DNA of 64,000 nucleotides from VMCP01 sp964527775 (lineage in GTDB: Bacteria > Bacteroidota > Bacteroidia > NS11-12g > UBA955): positions 4,456 through 68,455 of the forward strand of contig CAZGQS010000011.1 in NCBI GenBank assembly GCA_964527775.1, given 5' to 3'. Made by a program: the position numbers and the translations under genes. Shown here piece after piece: positions 35,334 through 44,282 of this stretch (the stretch's first letter is position 1; every line of letters begins with the position of its first letter). Under the pieces are notes generated by a model. The model had not been told where the DNA came from. It saw nothing but the letters and a program-made list of their open reading frames with translations, and searched no databases.

Positions 35334-36435
35334 ATCGTCCCCACGGAACAAAAACCGATATGATTCCTTCGCTGTAGGGTGCAATTTCGTAGAGTCCGAA
35401 AGAAGTTGTAAATCCTAAGTCAGAGAAATAAATATCGTCGCCAACTGCGTCAAATTTCTCAATCCACAAACCGTGTAAAGTGAGTTTGTCTTGTGCAGGA
35501 ATTTTATTCTGTAATTTGTATTGCTGGGTCATCAATGTGGGCAGGCTTTTTTGCTGTTTTTTGGTGTAATAATCATCTAAAGTTGCCAATTTGTTTAGGG
35601 TTTTGTCCCAAGTAACATGACTGGTTCCAAACATCCCGTGAGCACCACCAGTGTATTCGTAGAAATGGTCTTGAATGACCGTGTAGCGATCAGAAACGTA
35701 CTCAATACTGCTTATTTGTATAAAGTCCCTATTGCCAAACAATCCCTGACTGGAATCATTGATTTGTTTCGCAAAGTCCTCACTGATATAATCACAAATG
35801 TGCTGAAGTTGATGAATCAGGTGCGCTGGATTTCCCTGTATGGTTCGTTGATCTACAGGATACTCGAATTTTACGGCCGTGCCATCTTCTGCGCCGTATT
35901 GCATATTGTTGATTTTGTAATATTGAGTTTGTCTAATTTGATGGGATTCGACGGATGCGTCTTCGGGCCAAAGAACCCGTATTTGAACATGTGCCTCTCG
36001 CATGTCGTCTTCGTTCTTTATGTTATTTGGACGAAGATTTTTATGTACTTGGTAGACTGTAATTGGATTGGTGAATTGAGTTAAAGTTACAGAGAGTTTT
36101 TTTTCTTGTTTCTGCCAAGCTCCCAATAATTCGTTGTGATGAATGTTTAGAACAAATACCTCTTTCTCAACATCCCCACCGTAAAGAGATTCTAAGATGT
36201 ACTGGCTATCATTGGCAGTCCCATTGAACTCTATGGCCTGACCAATTCGATTATAATAATACCTACCTGCTACTTCGTTGTCAATTACTTCCAAAATTAA
36301 GGTAACTGGATATTCACCAATGGAACCCGAAAAGGTGAAGCATTTCCCCTTTTTTACATCGGGGTATCTAGCATTCTGTGAAAAGAGAGTAGTGGTTAAA
36401 GCCAGCAGTAAAGTGAGAAATTGGATCTTTTTCAT
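35332..36435 (-). CDS. Exported DUF3298-domain protein
   Basis: 367 residues. Signal peptide ends LFSQ (about 20). Residues 30-125 are a small beta-rich domain (FSGSIGEYPVTLILEVIDNEVAGRYYYN). The C-terminal part (about 230-367) has YEYTGGAHGMFGTSHVTWDKTLNKLATLDDYY and FGLYEIAPYSEGIISVFVPWGR, the RsiV/DUF3298 pattern, with a DUF4163-like part before it. Periplasmic; some relatives bind lysozyme or cell-wall fragments. The stop codon lies in the array. Confidence 0.82.
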   Translation of the reverse strand: MKKIQFLTLLLALTTTLFSQNARYPDVKKGKCFTFSGSIGEYPVTLILEVIDNEVAGRYYYNRIGQAIEFNGTANDSQYILESLYGGDVEKEVFVLNIHHNELLGAWQKQEKKLSVTLTQFTNPITVYQVHKNLRPNNIKNEDDMREAHVQIRVLWPEDASVESHQIRQTQYYKINNMQYGAEDGTAVKFEYPVDQRTIQGNPAHLIHQLQHICDYISEDFAKQINDSSQGLFGNRDFIQISSIEYVSDRYTVIQDHFYEYTGGAHGMFGTSHVTWDKTLNKLATLDDYYTKKQQKSLPTLMTQQYKLQNKIPAQDKLTLHGLWIEKFDAVGDDIYFSDLGFTTSFGLYEIAPYSEGIISVFVPWGR

Positions 36436-36471
36436 GGGAATTGTTATGCAAATTAAAGGGTTTTTAGTTTA

Positions 36472-36602
36472 TGGTTTTTGGTCCTTGGTCTTTGGCTGAA
36501 GTCTGAAGGCTGATGGCTGATGGCTGAAGGCTGATGGCTGAAGGCTGAAGGCTGATCACCGATCACCGATCACTGATTACCGTTCACCGAAATCTGATCT
36601 CA
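36472..36602 (+). repeat. Heptad array 7
   Basis: Between two minus-strand genes. Register kept throughout: tggtcct, tggtctt, tggctga, agtctga, aggctga, tggctga (several), tcaccga, tcaccga, tcactga, ttaccgt, tcaccga, aatctga, then tctca with the ATPase stop codon. No terminator or promoter is seen apart from the repeat. Confidence 0.9.
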
Positions 36603-37778
36603 AAACAACTCCCTAGGATCCATTTTTATTATCTCTTGCCAGGGAAAAGTAGATTCTCCAAGTTGGTATATTTTGTGGGGTTTGAATTGTTGTGCGAACT
36701 TTTTTAATCCGGTTACTTTATCAGATGATAATTTGACTTCAACGCCCACATATTTGCCTTGCCATTCCAAAATAAAGTCAACTTCTGCGTTAGATTCATT
36801 CCAATAAAATACTTTAAGGTCATCGCCTTTGTGAGCTATGAAATGCGCTCCAACTGTTGATTCTATGATTTGTCCCCATCTTCGCTTGTCTTGTTGAGCC
36901 GATTCAAAGGGTAAATCCCATAAAGCCCCAAGCAAAGCATTGTTCATGGTTTGCCATTTAGGTATGCTATTTCGTTTTCGAGCTTGATCTATGGAATATT
37001 TTGACAATCCACACAGTAAACCCGCATGTTCTAAAAGGTTTAAATAATGACTTAAAGTGGTGGTGTTTTTTGCTTCTTGTAGCTGTCCCAGAATTTTTGT
37101 GTAAGAGAGTATTTTACCTGAGTATAAAGTTCCTAGTTCAAATAGTTTTCTCATTAGTGCAGGTTTTTCAATACTGTTCATTAATAAAATATCTTTCGTA
37201 ATGGCAGTTTCAATTAATGACTGTTTGACATAGGATTTCCATCGGGATTCATCATTCATGAAGGGCATTGCACCAGGATATGAACCGAAATATGCATATT
37301 TTTCTGGCGAAAGATTGAATGCAGAATGCATCTCGTTGAATGTCCAATGTGACAGATTCCATTGTTCAAATCTTCCTGCTAGGGATTCTGAAATGCCTTT
37401 TTGCATCAACCAATTTGAACTTCCCAATAATATTAAGGTAATCGGATTATTTGAATTGAATTTTTGCTCGTCGTAAATTCGTTTAATGGTTTCACTCCAG
37501 CCGGGAATTTTCTGAATCTCATCGATGGCCAGAATTACGGGTTTAGATTGATTTTTTTGCTGTTGCTGAGCCAAATTGAATTGAGTTTGTATCCAAACAG
37601 AGTCCTCACTAAATCCATCCGCAACTATATAGATGCCGTGCCAATTAGGCTCCTGAAATAACTGTTTGACCAATGTGGTTTTGCCAATTTGTCTAGGACC
37701 AGAAATCACTTGTATATAACTGGGATTTGTGATAAGTCTGTCCTTTATAAGTTGAAAAATAGGTCTTTTGTATTCCAT
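36600..37778 (-). CDS. AAA-type ATPase with DUF4143 domain (first of two)
   Basis: 392 residues. Walker A GPRQIGKTT (27-35, Lys33), Walker B VILAIDEIQK (Asp86, Glu87), then GSSNWLMQKGISESLAGR as sensor region. The C-terminal DUF4143 domain (about 185-360) has the nuclease-like stretch EVDFILEWQGKYVGVEVKLSS, with Asp, Glu and Lys of a PD-(D/E)xK-like fold. This family is common in accessory regions and of unknown function. An inverted repeat lies 40 bp upstream. Only about 25-30% alike by eye to the second copy near 51.6 kb, so not a recent duplicate. Confidence 0.88.
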   Translation of the reverse strand: MEYKRPIFQLIKDRLITNPSYIQVISGPRQIGKTTLVKQLFQEPNWHGIYIVADGFSEDSVWIQTQFNLAQQQQKNQSKPVILAIDEIQKIPGWSETIKRIYDEQKFNSNNPITLILLGSSNWLMQKGISESLAGRFEQWNLSHWTFNEMHSAFNLSPEKYAYFGSYPGAMPFMNDESRWKSYVKQSLIETAITKDILLMNSIEKPALMRKLFELGTLYSGKILSYTKILGQLQEAKNTTTLSHYLNLLEHAGLLCGLSKYSIDQARKRNSIPKWQTMNNALLGALWDLPFESAQQDKRRWGQIIESTVGAHFIAHKGDDLKVFYWNESNAEVDFILEWQGKYVGVEVKLSSDKVTGLKKFAQQFKPHKIYQLGESTFPWQEIIKMDPRELF

Positions 37779-37818
37779 AATTCAAAGATAATGAGTAATA
37801 TATAAAAATACTAAATGT

Positions 37819-37838
37819 ATTGAGTAAAATAACTCAAT
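37819..37838. promoter_or_regulatory. Inverted repeat ATTGAGT-N6-ACTCAAT upstream of DUF4143 ATPase
   Basis: Perfect 7-bp arms (37819-37825, 37832-37838), 41 bp upstream of the ATPase start. A further half-like TGAGTAA occurs at about 37791. Likely a regulator site; regulator unknown. Confidence 0.45.
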
Positions 37839-37865
37839 GAACTGTGTGAATTTTTCAAAGGCTTA

Positions 37866-38075
37866 GTTTTGAGTTTAGAGAATAGGGTTTAGAGTTTAAA
37901 CTGACGGCTGACCGCTGACCGCTTTGCGGGAGACTGTGAGACTGACGCTTCGCGTTGCTTAGCGCCTTTGGAGCTGCTGACGGCTGACGGCTGATGGCTG
38001 AAAGCTGATGGCTGACCGCTGACGGCTGATTACCGATCACCAATCACCGAAAACCGGAAAACCATAAAATTTGCA
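37866..38075 (+). repeat. Heptad array 8
   Basis: Fills most of the divergent gap of about 380 bp between the DUF4143 ATPase and the hydroxylase. Words gagttta, gagaata, gggttta, gagttta, aactgac, ggctgac, cgctgac, then a block with gcgggagactgtgagactgacgcttcgcg and gcgcctttgg, then ggctgac/ggctgat/aagctga words and ttaccga, tcaccaa, tcaccga. This is the only array between divergent genes; about 80 bp of unique AT-rich sequence remains next to each start. Confidence 0.88.
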
Positions 38076-38161
38076 ATTTGCCTTAAAAAATTAGAGCCCT
38101 GTTGCAATTTTCCGTAATGAGTTAAGTTGTTACTTTTTGATTTTCGTAGAAAGTCTTGATT

Positions 38162-39013
38162 ATGTTGTATCCAATGGCTCTTTTAATACCCATGTTCCTG
38201 TTGCTCATTTATTTAGAATGGAGGCACGATCAAAAGAAAGGACAAAGTAATTTTGATTTTGCAAACCTTGCTAACAATATGACTGTGGGTGCAATTGATC
38301 AATTTGCTTCATTTGGCTACTTGTTTTTAATGTATGGAGTTTTAAACTGGGTGCATGGTTTTAAACTAATTACATGGGAAAAAGATTGGTTGCATTGGGT
38401 ATTTGCATTTCTTGCTGTTGATTTTACTTCCTATTGGTATCACAGAGCTTCGCACAAAGTCAATTTATTATGGGCAGCTCATGTAACGCATCATTCCTCA
38501 GAGTATTTTAATTTCTCTAATGGATTTAGAACTTCTCCCTTTCAAGGACTGTTTCGGGTTGTATTTTGGCTTTGGATGCCATTAATGGGTTTTGACCCTT
38601 TTGTATTAGTACTTTGTTTTCAGATATCGGGATTGCATGACTTTTTAGTCCATACGTCGTATGTTAAAAATTTAGGATGGCTCGAAAAAATCATTGTTAC
38701 TCCATCTCATCACCGTGTACATCATGGTAAAAATGAAATGTACATAGACAAGAACTTTTCTAGTTTTTTTATCTTTTGGGATAAGTTTTTCAATACATTT
38801 CAAGCCGAAGAAGAAAAAGTTGAATATGGAGTGAAGGCTGATTTTATTGAAAACAACCCTATAAATACCATTTTTAGTCATTTTAGATTTTTAATTAAGA
38901 CAACAAGAGAAACACAGGGGGCAATGAATAAGTTGAAACTTTGGTTTAATCCTCCAGGTTGGCGTCATCAAGAATTTAAATTATCTGTAAAAAATGAAAT
39001 GGTTAAAAAGTGA
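38162..39013 (+). CDS. Fatty-acid hydroxylase/sterol desaturase superfamily membrane enzyme
   Basis: 283 residues from ATG 38162 (a TTG two codons before is possible). Four hydrophobic segments and the three His boxes of the superfamily: HRASH (94-98), HVTHH (107-111), HHRVHH (183-188), binding a di-iron centre. It should hydroxylate or desaturate a lipid in the inner membrane. The last codons overlap the next gene by 20 bp. Confidence 0.88.
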   Translation: MLYPMALLIPMFLLLIYLEWRHDQKKGQSNFDFANLANNMTVGAIDQFASFGYLFLMYGVLNWVHGFKLITWEKDWLHWVFAFLAVDFTSYWYHRASHKVNLLWAAHVTHHSSEYFNFSNGFRTSPFQGLFRVVFWLWMPLMGFDPFVLVLCFQISGLHDFLVHTSYVKNLGWLEKIIVTPSHHRVHHGKNEMYIDKNFSSFFIFWDKFFNTFQAEEEKVEYGVKADFIENNPINTIFSHFRFLIKTTRETQGAMNKLKLWFNPPGWRHQEFKLSVKNEMVKK

Positions 39014-39242
39014 GTACTACACTTATTTGTTGTTGATTTTAGGTACAATTGGAACTATTTACTATCTGTATTTGGGCAGAACACTGGAGTTTTGGCATTT
39101 TTCTTTAGGAGTGATTTTTACGATTTCTTGCCTTTTAACAGCAACTAGTAATTTAAAAGGAACTGATTATCCTTTTTTTATCTTGGGAGAGTTATTTAGA
39201 TTAGTTTTATTTGGATTGCTATTGATTGCAGAATTAAATTAA
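38994..39242 (+). CDS. Small three-helix membrane protein
   Basis: 82 residues with hydrophobic segments at about 9-27, 33-49 and 60-80. Starts inside the end of the hydroxylase gene (20-bp overlap, different frame), so expression is coupled to it. No family recognised; a partner subunit for the hydroxylase is a simple guess. Confidence 0.65.
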   Translation: MKWLKSEYYTYLLLILGTIGTIYYLYLGRTLEFWHFSLGVIFTISCLLTATSNLKGTDYPFFILGELFRLVLFGLLLIAELN

Positions 39243-39292
39243 ATCTGGTTTTTATTACATACCGGCTATTTTTACATCTTTGATTCTGTATT

Positions 39293-40180
39293 ATGCAACA
39301 CACCCAAAATACCATTCAAGAATTTGAAACTTTCAAATGGCTTGATTTTACAAATCCAGATAAAGCAACTTTAAAATTGTTGTCCAAGGAATATGCTTTA
39401 GATGAATTTCAAATTCAAGATACGTTGCAACACGGTCATTTACCAAAGTATGAACAGTCAAATTCGCACAAGTTTTTAATTTTACGGGCGTTTACCTCAA
39501 CCATTAAACACGGTTCCACTTCCATCAATCAGTTTTCGAATAAAATAGCGTTCTTCTATTCCAAAAACTGGATTATCACTGTTCACAGGAATGATTTTGA
39601 GTTTTTGCATATAGAAAATCCTTCATTCAAACATCCCGAAGAACTGCTCACACACATCATATCGCAAATGATTTTGACCTATGACAAACCATATTCAGAC
39701 TTAGATAAAAACATTTCGTTTCTAGAGAAGCAGGTTTTTTTGAAAGATCAGTCTAGAATATCGCTTGAAGATCTCTATTTGTTGAAAATTCAAACGCGTA
39801 TAACCAAGAAATTATTGATGATGTTTCAGTCGGTTATCAATCAAATTGAAGTTGAACCTGTGTTCTCTTCGGCCTTGCATGATCTAAAAGACCAACTGAT
39901 TAGTTTGGTTTTGAATTATGAAGAGATTCTTGAAAATGCCAACAATTTATTGAATACTTATCTGTCAGTCAATACTAAAAAAAGCAACGATGTCATGAAG
40001 TTGCTAACCATATTCTCTGCTTTTTTCTTGCCGTTGACTTTCATTGTAGGGGTATATGGTATGAACTTTAAGAATATGCCAGAACTGAGCTTCAAATACG
40101 GATATTACGCTTCTCTTGTGTGCATGGTTGGAATTTCACTCGGGATTTATATTTGGTTCAAAAGGAATAAAATTCTTTGA
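39293..40180 (+). CDS. corA: CorA-family divalent cation channel
   Basis: 295 residues. Long cytoplasmic alpha/beta part with extended helices, then two transmembrane helices at the end; the first ends with the selectivity signature YGMNF (about 254-258) and a NMPE loop follows. Conducts Mg2+ (or Co2+/Ni2+) into the cell as a pentamer. Confidence 0.9.
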   Translation: MQHTQNTIQEFETFKWLDFTNPDKATLKLLSKEYALDEFQIQDTLQHGHLPKYEQSNSHKFLILRAFTSTIKHGSTSINQFSNKIAFFYSKNWIITVHRNDFEFLHIENPSFKHPEELLTHIISQMILTYDKPYSDLDKNISFLEKQVFLKDQSRISLEDLYLLKIQTRITKKLLMMFQSVINQIEVEPVFSSALHDLKDQLISLVLNYEEILENANNLLNTYLSVNTKKSNDVMKLLTIFSAFFLPLTFIVGVYGMNFKNMPELSFKYGYYASLVCMVGISLGIYIWFKRNKIL

Positions 40181-40210
40181 ATATCCAATAATTTACGCCT
40201 TAAACTGCTG

Positions 40211-40228
40211 ATATTTGAATTCAAATAT
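40211..40228. promoter_or_regulatory. Perfect 18-bp palindrome at the start codon of the ACP gene
   Basis: ATATTTGAATTCAAATAT is its own reverse complement and runs into the first two bases of ATG 40227. A DNA-binding repressor here, or an RNA hairpin closing the start, could control the whole ACP-KASIII-glycosyltransferase set. Confidence 0.55.
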
Positions 40229-40451
40229 GACAGAAAGCGACTTCCTAAATTTAATTGCAGATGAACTTTTAATTTCTGAAGATTCCATTTCTTTGGATAC
40301 CCAATTTAGACAAATTCCAACTTGGACCTCCTTGAATTCACTTTTGGTGATTTCGAAAATTCATGAGGTAACTGGAGTTATGATTTCAGCCAAATTTATT
40401 GCTGAATCGAGCACTTTGGCCCATATTTATTCATTGGTTCAGCATTCATGA
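40227..40451 (+). CDS. Acyl carrier protein
   Basis: 74 residues from ATG 40227. Acidic four-helix carrier; Ser35 in PTWTSLNSLLVISKI takes the place of the phosphopantetheine Ser of the usual D/W-S-L motif (WDSL-type, here WTSL). Not the housekeeping AcpP, which has DSLD. Overlaps the KASIII-like gene (ATGA at 40448), so it probably carries the acyl or starter group for that enzyme and for the GNAT domain of the following gene. Confidence 0.85.
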   Translation: MTESDFLNLIADELLISEDSISLDTQFRQIPTWTSLNSLLVISKIHEVTGVMISAKFIAESSTLAHIYSLVQHS

Positions 40452-41452
40452 GCATTCATAAACTCAGGGGGTCAGAAATTTCGGCGGTGGTTAATATTAT
40501 TCCCGCCAGGAAATTAGATAATCTGCAAGAAGAGTTGATTCCTGAGACTGAAAGAAATTCAATGGTGGAGCATACCGGAATTCGTTTCCGAAGAAGATTC
40601 TCATCAGAAAATCAATCAACCCAACATCTATTCAAAATGGGCATTGAGGAAATTCTGAAACTTGCCCAATGGAATGGTGAATCGGTCGATGCTTTGATCT
40701 GTATCACTCAAACACCCGATACTCACATTCCTGCACTGTCATGCGTTTTGCATGGCGAGTTCGATTTTTCACCGTCCATGGCATGTTTGGATATTAATTT
40801 GGGGTGTTCGGGCTATGTTTACGGATTGCATCAAGCATTTTCCTTGTTGCAATCACAAGTAGGAGCTAACGGAAGGGCGATCTTGTGTTGCGGTGATGTT
40901 ACAACCATCCTTGAAGAGGGCGATAAATCCACGCAGCCCATATTTTCTGACGGCATCTCAGTCACAGCCATCGAGTTTTCTCGAGAAAGCGAGCTCAATA
41001 GTTATTTTAACTTAGAAACCATGGGCTCTGGAAAGGCAGCCATCAGCAGTTATTATAACGAGCATCGTCAAGAAGTGATGAAATTGAACGGTATGGAAGT
41101 TTTCAATTACTCAGTTCAATTTGTGCCCAATCACATCAATCACTTATTGAAATTCGTTCCTGAAAGCAATTCATTGACATGCGGAATATTGCATCAAGCC
41201 AATAAAATCATCAATTCGGCCATTGCGAAGAGAATTTCATTGCCAGGGGCTGATTTCCCGTCAACGCTTTACGATTTTGGAAACATGGCTTCGGCCAGCA
41301 TTCCCGTGACGTTGGTTGATTATCTGCAGAATAAAAACACATCGGAAGTGCCCCCATTTGTTCTTCTTTCCGGATTTGGTGTGGGATTTTCGATGGCTAC
41401 CGCAGTGGTTCCTCTTTCGGGGGACTTAAAATCGAAAATGGTCGAAATTTAA
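40448..41452 (+). CDS. 3-oxoacyl-ACP synthase III-like enzyme
   Basis: 334 residues, thiolase fold. Complete triad: Cys120 in NLGCSGYVYGL, His249 in ILHQANK, Asn279 in FGNMASASIP. It has the EHTGIRFRR segment typical of KASIII. Could condense a starter acyl-CoA with malonyl-ACP or transfer an acyl group. Placed directly after a dedicated ACP and before a glycosyltransferase, so a specialised acyl chain for a glycan or lipid is likelier than general fatty acid synthesis. Confidence 0.88.
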   Translation: MSIHKLRGSEISAVVNIIPARKLDNLQEELIPETERNSMVEHTGIRFRRRFSSENQSTQHLFKMGIEEILKLAQWNGESVDALICITQTPDTHIPALSCVLHGEFDFSPSMACLDINLGCSGYVYGLHQAFSLLQSQVGANGRAILCCGDVTTILEEGDKSTQPIFSDGISVTAIEFSRESELNSYFNLETMGSGKAAISSYYNEHRQEVMKLNGMEVFNYSVQFVPNHINHLLKFVPESNSLTCGILHQANKIINSAIAKRISLPGADFPSTLYDFGNMASASIPVTLVDYLQNKNTSEVPPFVLLSGFGVGFSMATAVVPLSGDLKSKMVEI

Positions 41453-41456
41453 CTTT

Positions 41457-42719
41457 ATGATTGCAGGCCCTCTCAAAACTCAACTTTCAGTGGTTGTGCC
41501 TGTTTATAAGGCTGAGGGACATATAGTTCAACTCGTGGATGCCATTGTAGGTTGGAATAAGCAGTCCTCATTTGATTTGAATTTGATATTAGTAGACGAT
41601 GGAAGTCGTGACAAGTCCCTAGAAATTGCCGCTTTGAGATTAATGAATTCGCCTTTTCGTTACCAATTAATTCATTTGCAGGAAAATTGCGGTCAAGCCA
41701 CAGCAACGGCAGTGGGGCTTCATTTCGCAAACACTGAATGGATGGTTACCATCGATGATGATTTGCAACATTCCCCCGAAACCATAGAAAAGCTGTATGA
41801 ACATGCAATGCACAATCAGGCAGATTTGGTTTATGGTATTTTCAATCAATCAAAACACAGCAAAAGCAGGCGTTGGGCCAGCGTTTTTGTGAGGTCAGTG
41901 ACGAGAATTTTGGGATTTGATTATTCGAATGTGACTTCGTTGAGATTAATCAACTGGACAGTGGCGAAGCCATACAGGATGAAACTTGAATCTTCGTTTT
42001 TTATTGATCCTCTGTTGTTGAAGTATTCTCAAAAGATAGAATACCAATATATAAAACACAGAGAAAGGGTAAATGATGGGTCTAGGTATTCGCTTAAAAA
42101 CTTGATGAAAATCACCCTCAAGGTCTGGGTAACGCACAGTGCTTTGAACAAAATTGCTTGGCTCAGACAATGGACGGTAAAAGATTTAAGAAAACCACAA
42201 CCGGTTTGGTTCGCCAGCAATGATCCATTTCAATTGGTGCCGTTGGAGGAGCACCACCTCGAAATGTTGAGGCAATGGCGCAATTCAGATTTTGTGCGAT
42301 TGGAAATGGAATATCAAGAAATCATCAGTTCTGAGGCTCAGTTAAATTGGTTCAACCATCTAAAAGAACATCAGAAATACTTCATTCACCGATATAAAGG
42401 GGAATACATAGGCATGTCGCACGTTGACAGTTTGACCGGTGATACCGGAGGATTTTTAAAAAATTCCGACTGGAAGGGCAGCGGAGTTTCCATTGGTACC
42501 GCTTTGAAGATGATTGATTTTTCTTTCAATGAATTGAATTTGAACCTTTTGAAGGTGAAAGTGAACCGTAACAACAGCGCTGCCGTTTCTTTGAATTCTT
42601 CCTTAGGATATCAATTCTACGAGAGCTTAAACAATGATTTTGATGTTTATCACCTCACGCGAGAATCATTCAGCATTCACGAACATAAAATCCGAAAATT
42701 GGTCAAATTTCTAGAATAA
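41457..42719 (+). CDS. GT2 glycosyltransferase fused to GNAT acyltransferase
   Basis: 420 residues. Residues 8-240: GT-A family 2 fold with VVPVYKAEGHI, VDDGSRD (46-52) and the metal DxD as IDDDLQH (99-105), similar to polyprenyl-phosphate-type GT2 enzymes but without C-terminal membrane helices. Residues about 248-420: GNAT domain of the PseH kind (LVPLEEHHLEMLRQWRNSDFVR ... GVSIGTALKMIDFSFNELNLNLLKVKV). The fusion suggests that one protein adds a sugar and N-acylates it, with acyl groups coming from the ACP/KASIII pair. Ends 9 bp inside the convergent membrane gene. Confidence 0.85.
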   Translation: MIAGPLKTQLSVVVPVYKAEGHIVQLVDAIVGWNKQSSFDLNLILVDDGSRDKSLEIAALRLMNSPFRYQLIHLQENCGQATATAVGLHFANTEWMVTIDDDLQHSPETIEKLYEHAMHNQADLVYGIFNQSKHSKSRRWASVFVRSVTRILGFDYSNVTSLRLINWTVAKPYRMKLESSFFIDPLLLKYSQKIEYQYIKHRERVNDGSRYSLKNLMKITLKVWVTHSALNKIAWLRQWTVKDLRKPQPVWFASNDPFQLVPLEEHHLEMLRQWRNSDFVRLEMEYQEIISSEAQLNWFNHLKEHQKYFIHRYKGEYIGMSHVDSLTGDTGGFLKNSDWKGSGVSIGTALKMIDFSFNELNLNLLKVKVNRNNSAAVSLNSSLGYQFYESLNNDFDVYHLTRESFSIHEHKIRKLVKFLE

Positions 42720-44282
42720 GTCTGCTTCAATGACCCTATGAGGATTGTTTTCTTTTATGGATTTTTCAACCTTGAACAGTTTCAATTGACCGTTTTGCCG
42801 CAGTTCCTTCGTGTTAAGTTTGCCTAAATTGAATTCAATTTGATGTCCGTCACTACAAATCAATCCATACAAGGGTTTATTCTGTGAACTTTTAAGGATG
42901 GAATCAATCATTGTTGCATCAATTCCTCTAGAAGCATCGATGACTTTGCAGTTGATTTTTTGATGATGATTGATCAAGTCTTCCCACATTTGCGACGATT
43001 CAAAATAATAGTCTTTATTCATCACCAAAACGGCATTCTGGGGAAGTATGCGTTCGTTTTTAATGCTCTCCCAAAGCACTGTGGCAGGGAAGGTTTTTTT
43101 GTAATGGTATTTTTTAGAAAGTGTATGATTATTCAGGAAGTTTACCAAAATGAAAAGCAGTATGATCCACTTTCCTGCTTTTTCAAATCTGCTTGCAACT
43201 AAATACAAGAGCATGGCCATTCCATAGCTTTGGATGCATAGAGATAAGTATCCGCTTCCCCACGAAATTTCATTTTGATATTTGACCGAGGGTAAGATGA
43301 AAACGGAAGTGAATATCCAGAAAAAACATCCCAAGAAAATCCATCCCCAGGAAAAAGAAAAATCACTTTTGAGGGAAGATTTAAGGATGAAAATAACCAG
43401 TAAAATAGAGGCAATAAGTACGTCCCAAAAGGTGAGTTGATGTAGCAATCGAAGAGGAATTTGTGGTACCCCAGTGAGATTTGTTAGAGGCAATGAGGCA
43501 TACATTTGCTTGATTTGAAGCAATGCCATAGAGTATAAATTCAAGTTAGATTGAAGCCCTGAGTAAATTTGGGTTGACGGGTGGGCTTTTCGGACTAAAA
43601 TGATTGCAGCGATATATGTAAAGCTGAGTAGAGTTACAGGTAAAGAGTTTTTGAATATGCGCGTCCATCTGATTTTCAAATTAAGGTTGGAGTCAGAAAT
43701 CCCAAATATGATTGGTACGAGCAAAATGAGCATCAGTGCATATTCTGAAATCATGAACAACATTGTAGAGCCTGTAATAGCCATTATGACAGTGATCCAA
43801 CTAAATTCTCGGTAGTTCTTTAACCATAAGGCAGATGTTGCAAACAATGTTAAATTGAACAATTGCACCAATCCAACATAAGATGAAAACGCGTCGTGAA
43901 AGTCTAGCCGAAGTTGAACCCCAGCGGCAATGCAGATGAGGAGTAGAGATGAATTGAATTTGAATCGAAGATATTTTAGCCAATAAATTAAAGCTATGAC
44001 CGACGCTAAATTCATGAAAAGCATCCATAGTTTGTAACCCAATGGGGTTTGGAAAACTCGGAATACCCATTCGGTGTAGTAGAATGACACGAACGTAAAG
44101 CGGCCCATGGGTAGAAATTGCGCAATGGATTTCTGTGCCAGTTCGTGTATGCTGAGTTTTTGGAGAACTGGGTTGTCAACCCGAAGTTGAAACATGGGTA
44201 AATCATCGGCCATGAGGGGGGAGTATAAAATCACCGATAGGGCGATTAAAAGTACCAATATGGCCGAGTATTTTTTAAGCAT
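42711..44282 (-). CDS. Polytopic membrane protein, GT-C glycosyltransferase-like
   Basis: 523 residues with about ten to eleven hydrophobic segments, first at 6-24, followed by an acidic pair in an external loop (MADDLPMF, Asp26-Asp27) as in GT-C enzymes that use lipid-linked sugars. A soluble C-terminal part follows after about 400. No clear family match by eye. Next to a WecE-like aminotransferase in the same direction and facing the ACP-GT2 set, so a role in surface glycan assembly is likely. Convergent 9-bp overlap with the GT2-GNAT gene. Confidence 0.72.
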   Translation of the reverse strand: MLKKYSAILVLLIALSVILYSPLMADDLPMFQLRVDNPVLQKLSIHELAQKSIAQFLPMGRFTFVSFYYTEWVFRVFQTPLGYKLWMLFMNLASVIALIYWLKYLRFKFNSSLLLICIAAGVQLRLDFHDAFSSYVGLVQLFNLTLFATSALWLKNYREFSWITVIMAITGSTMLFMISEYALMLILLVPIIFGISDSNLNLKIRWTRIFKNSLPVTLLSFTYIAAIILVRKAHPSTQIYSGLQSNLNLYSMALLQIKQMYASLPLTNLTGVPQIPLRLLHQLTFWDVLIASILLVIFILKSSLKSDFSFSWGWIFLGCFFWIFTSVFILPSVKYQNEISWGSGYLSLCIQSYGMAMLLYLVASRFEKAGKWIILLFILVNFLNNHTLSKKYHYKKTFPATVLWESIKNERILPQNAVLVMNKDYYFESSQMWEDLINHHQKINCKVIDASRGIDATMIDSILKSSQNKPLYGLICSDGHQIEFNLGKLNTKELRQNGQLKLFKVEKSIKENNPHRVIEADLF

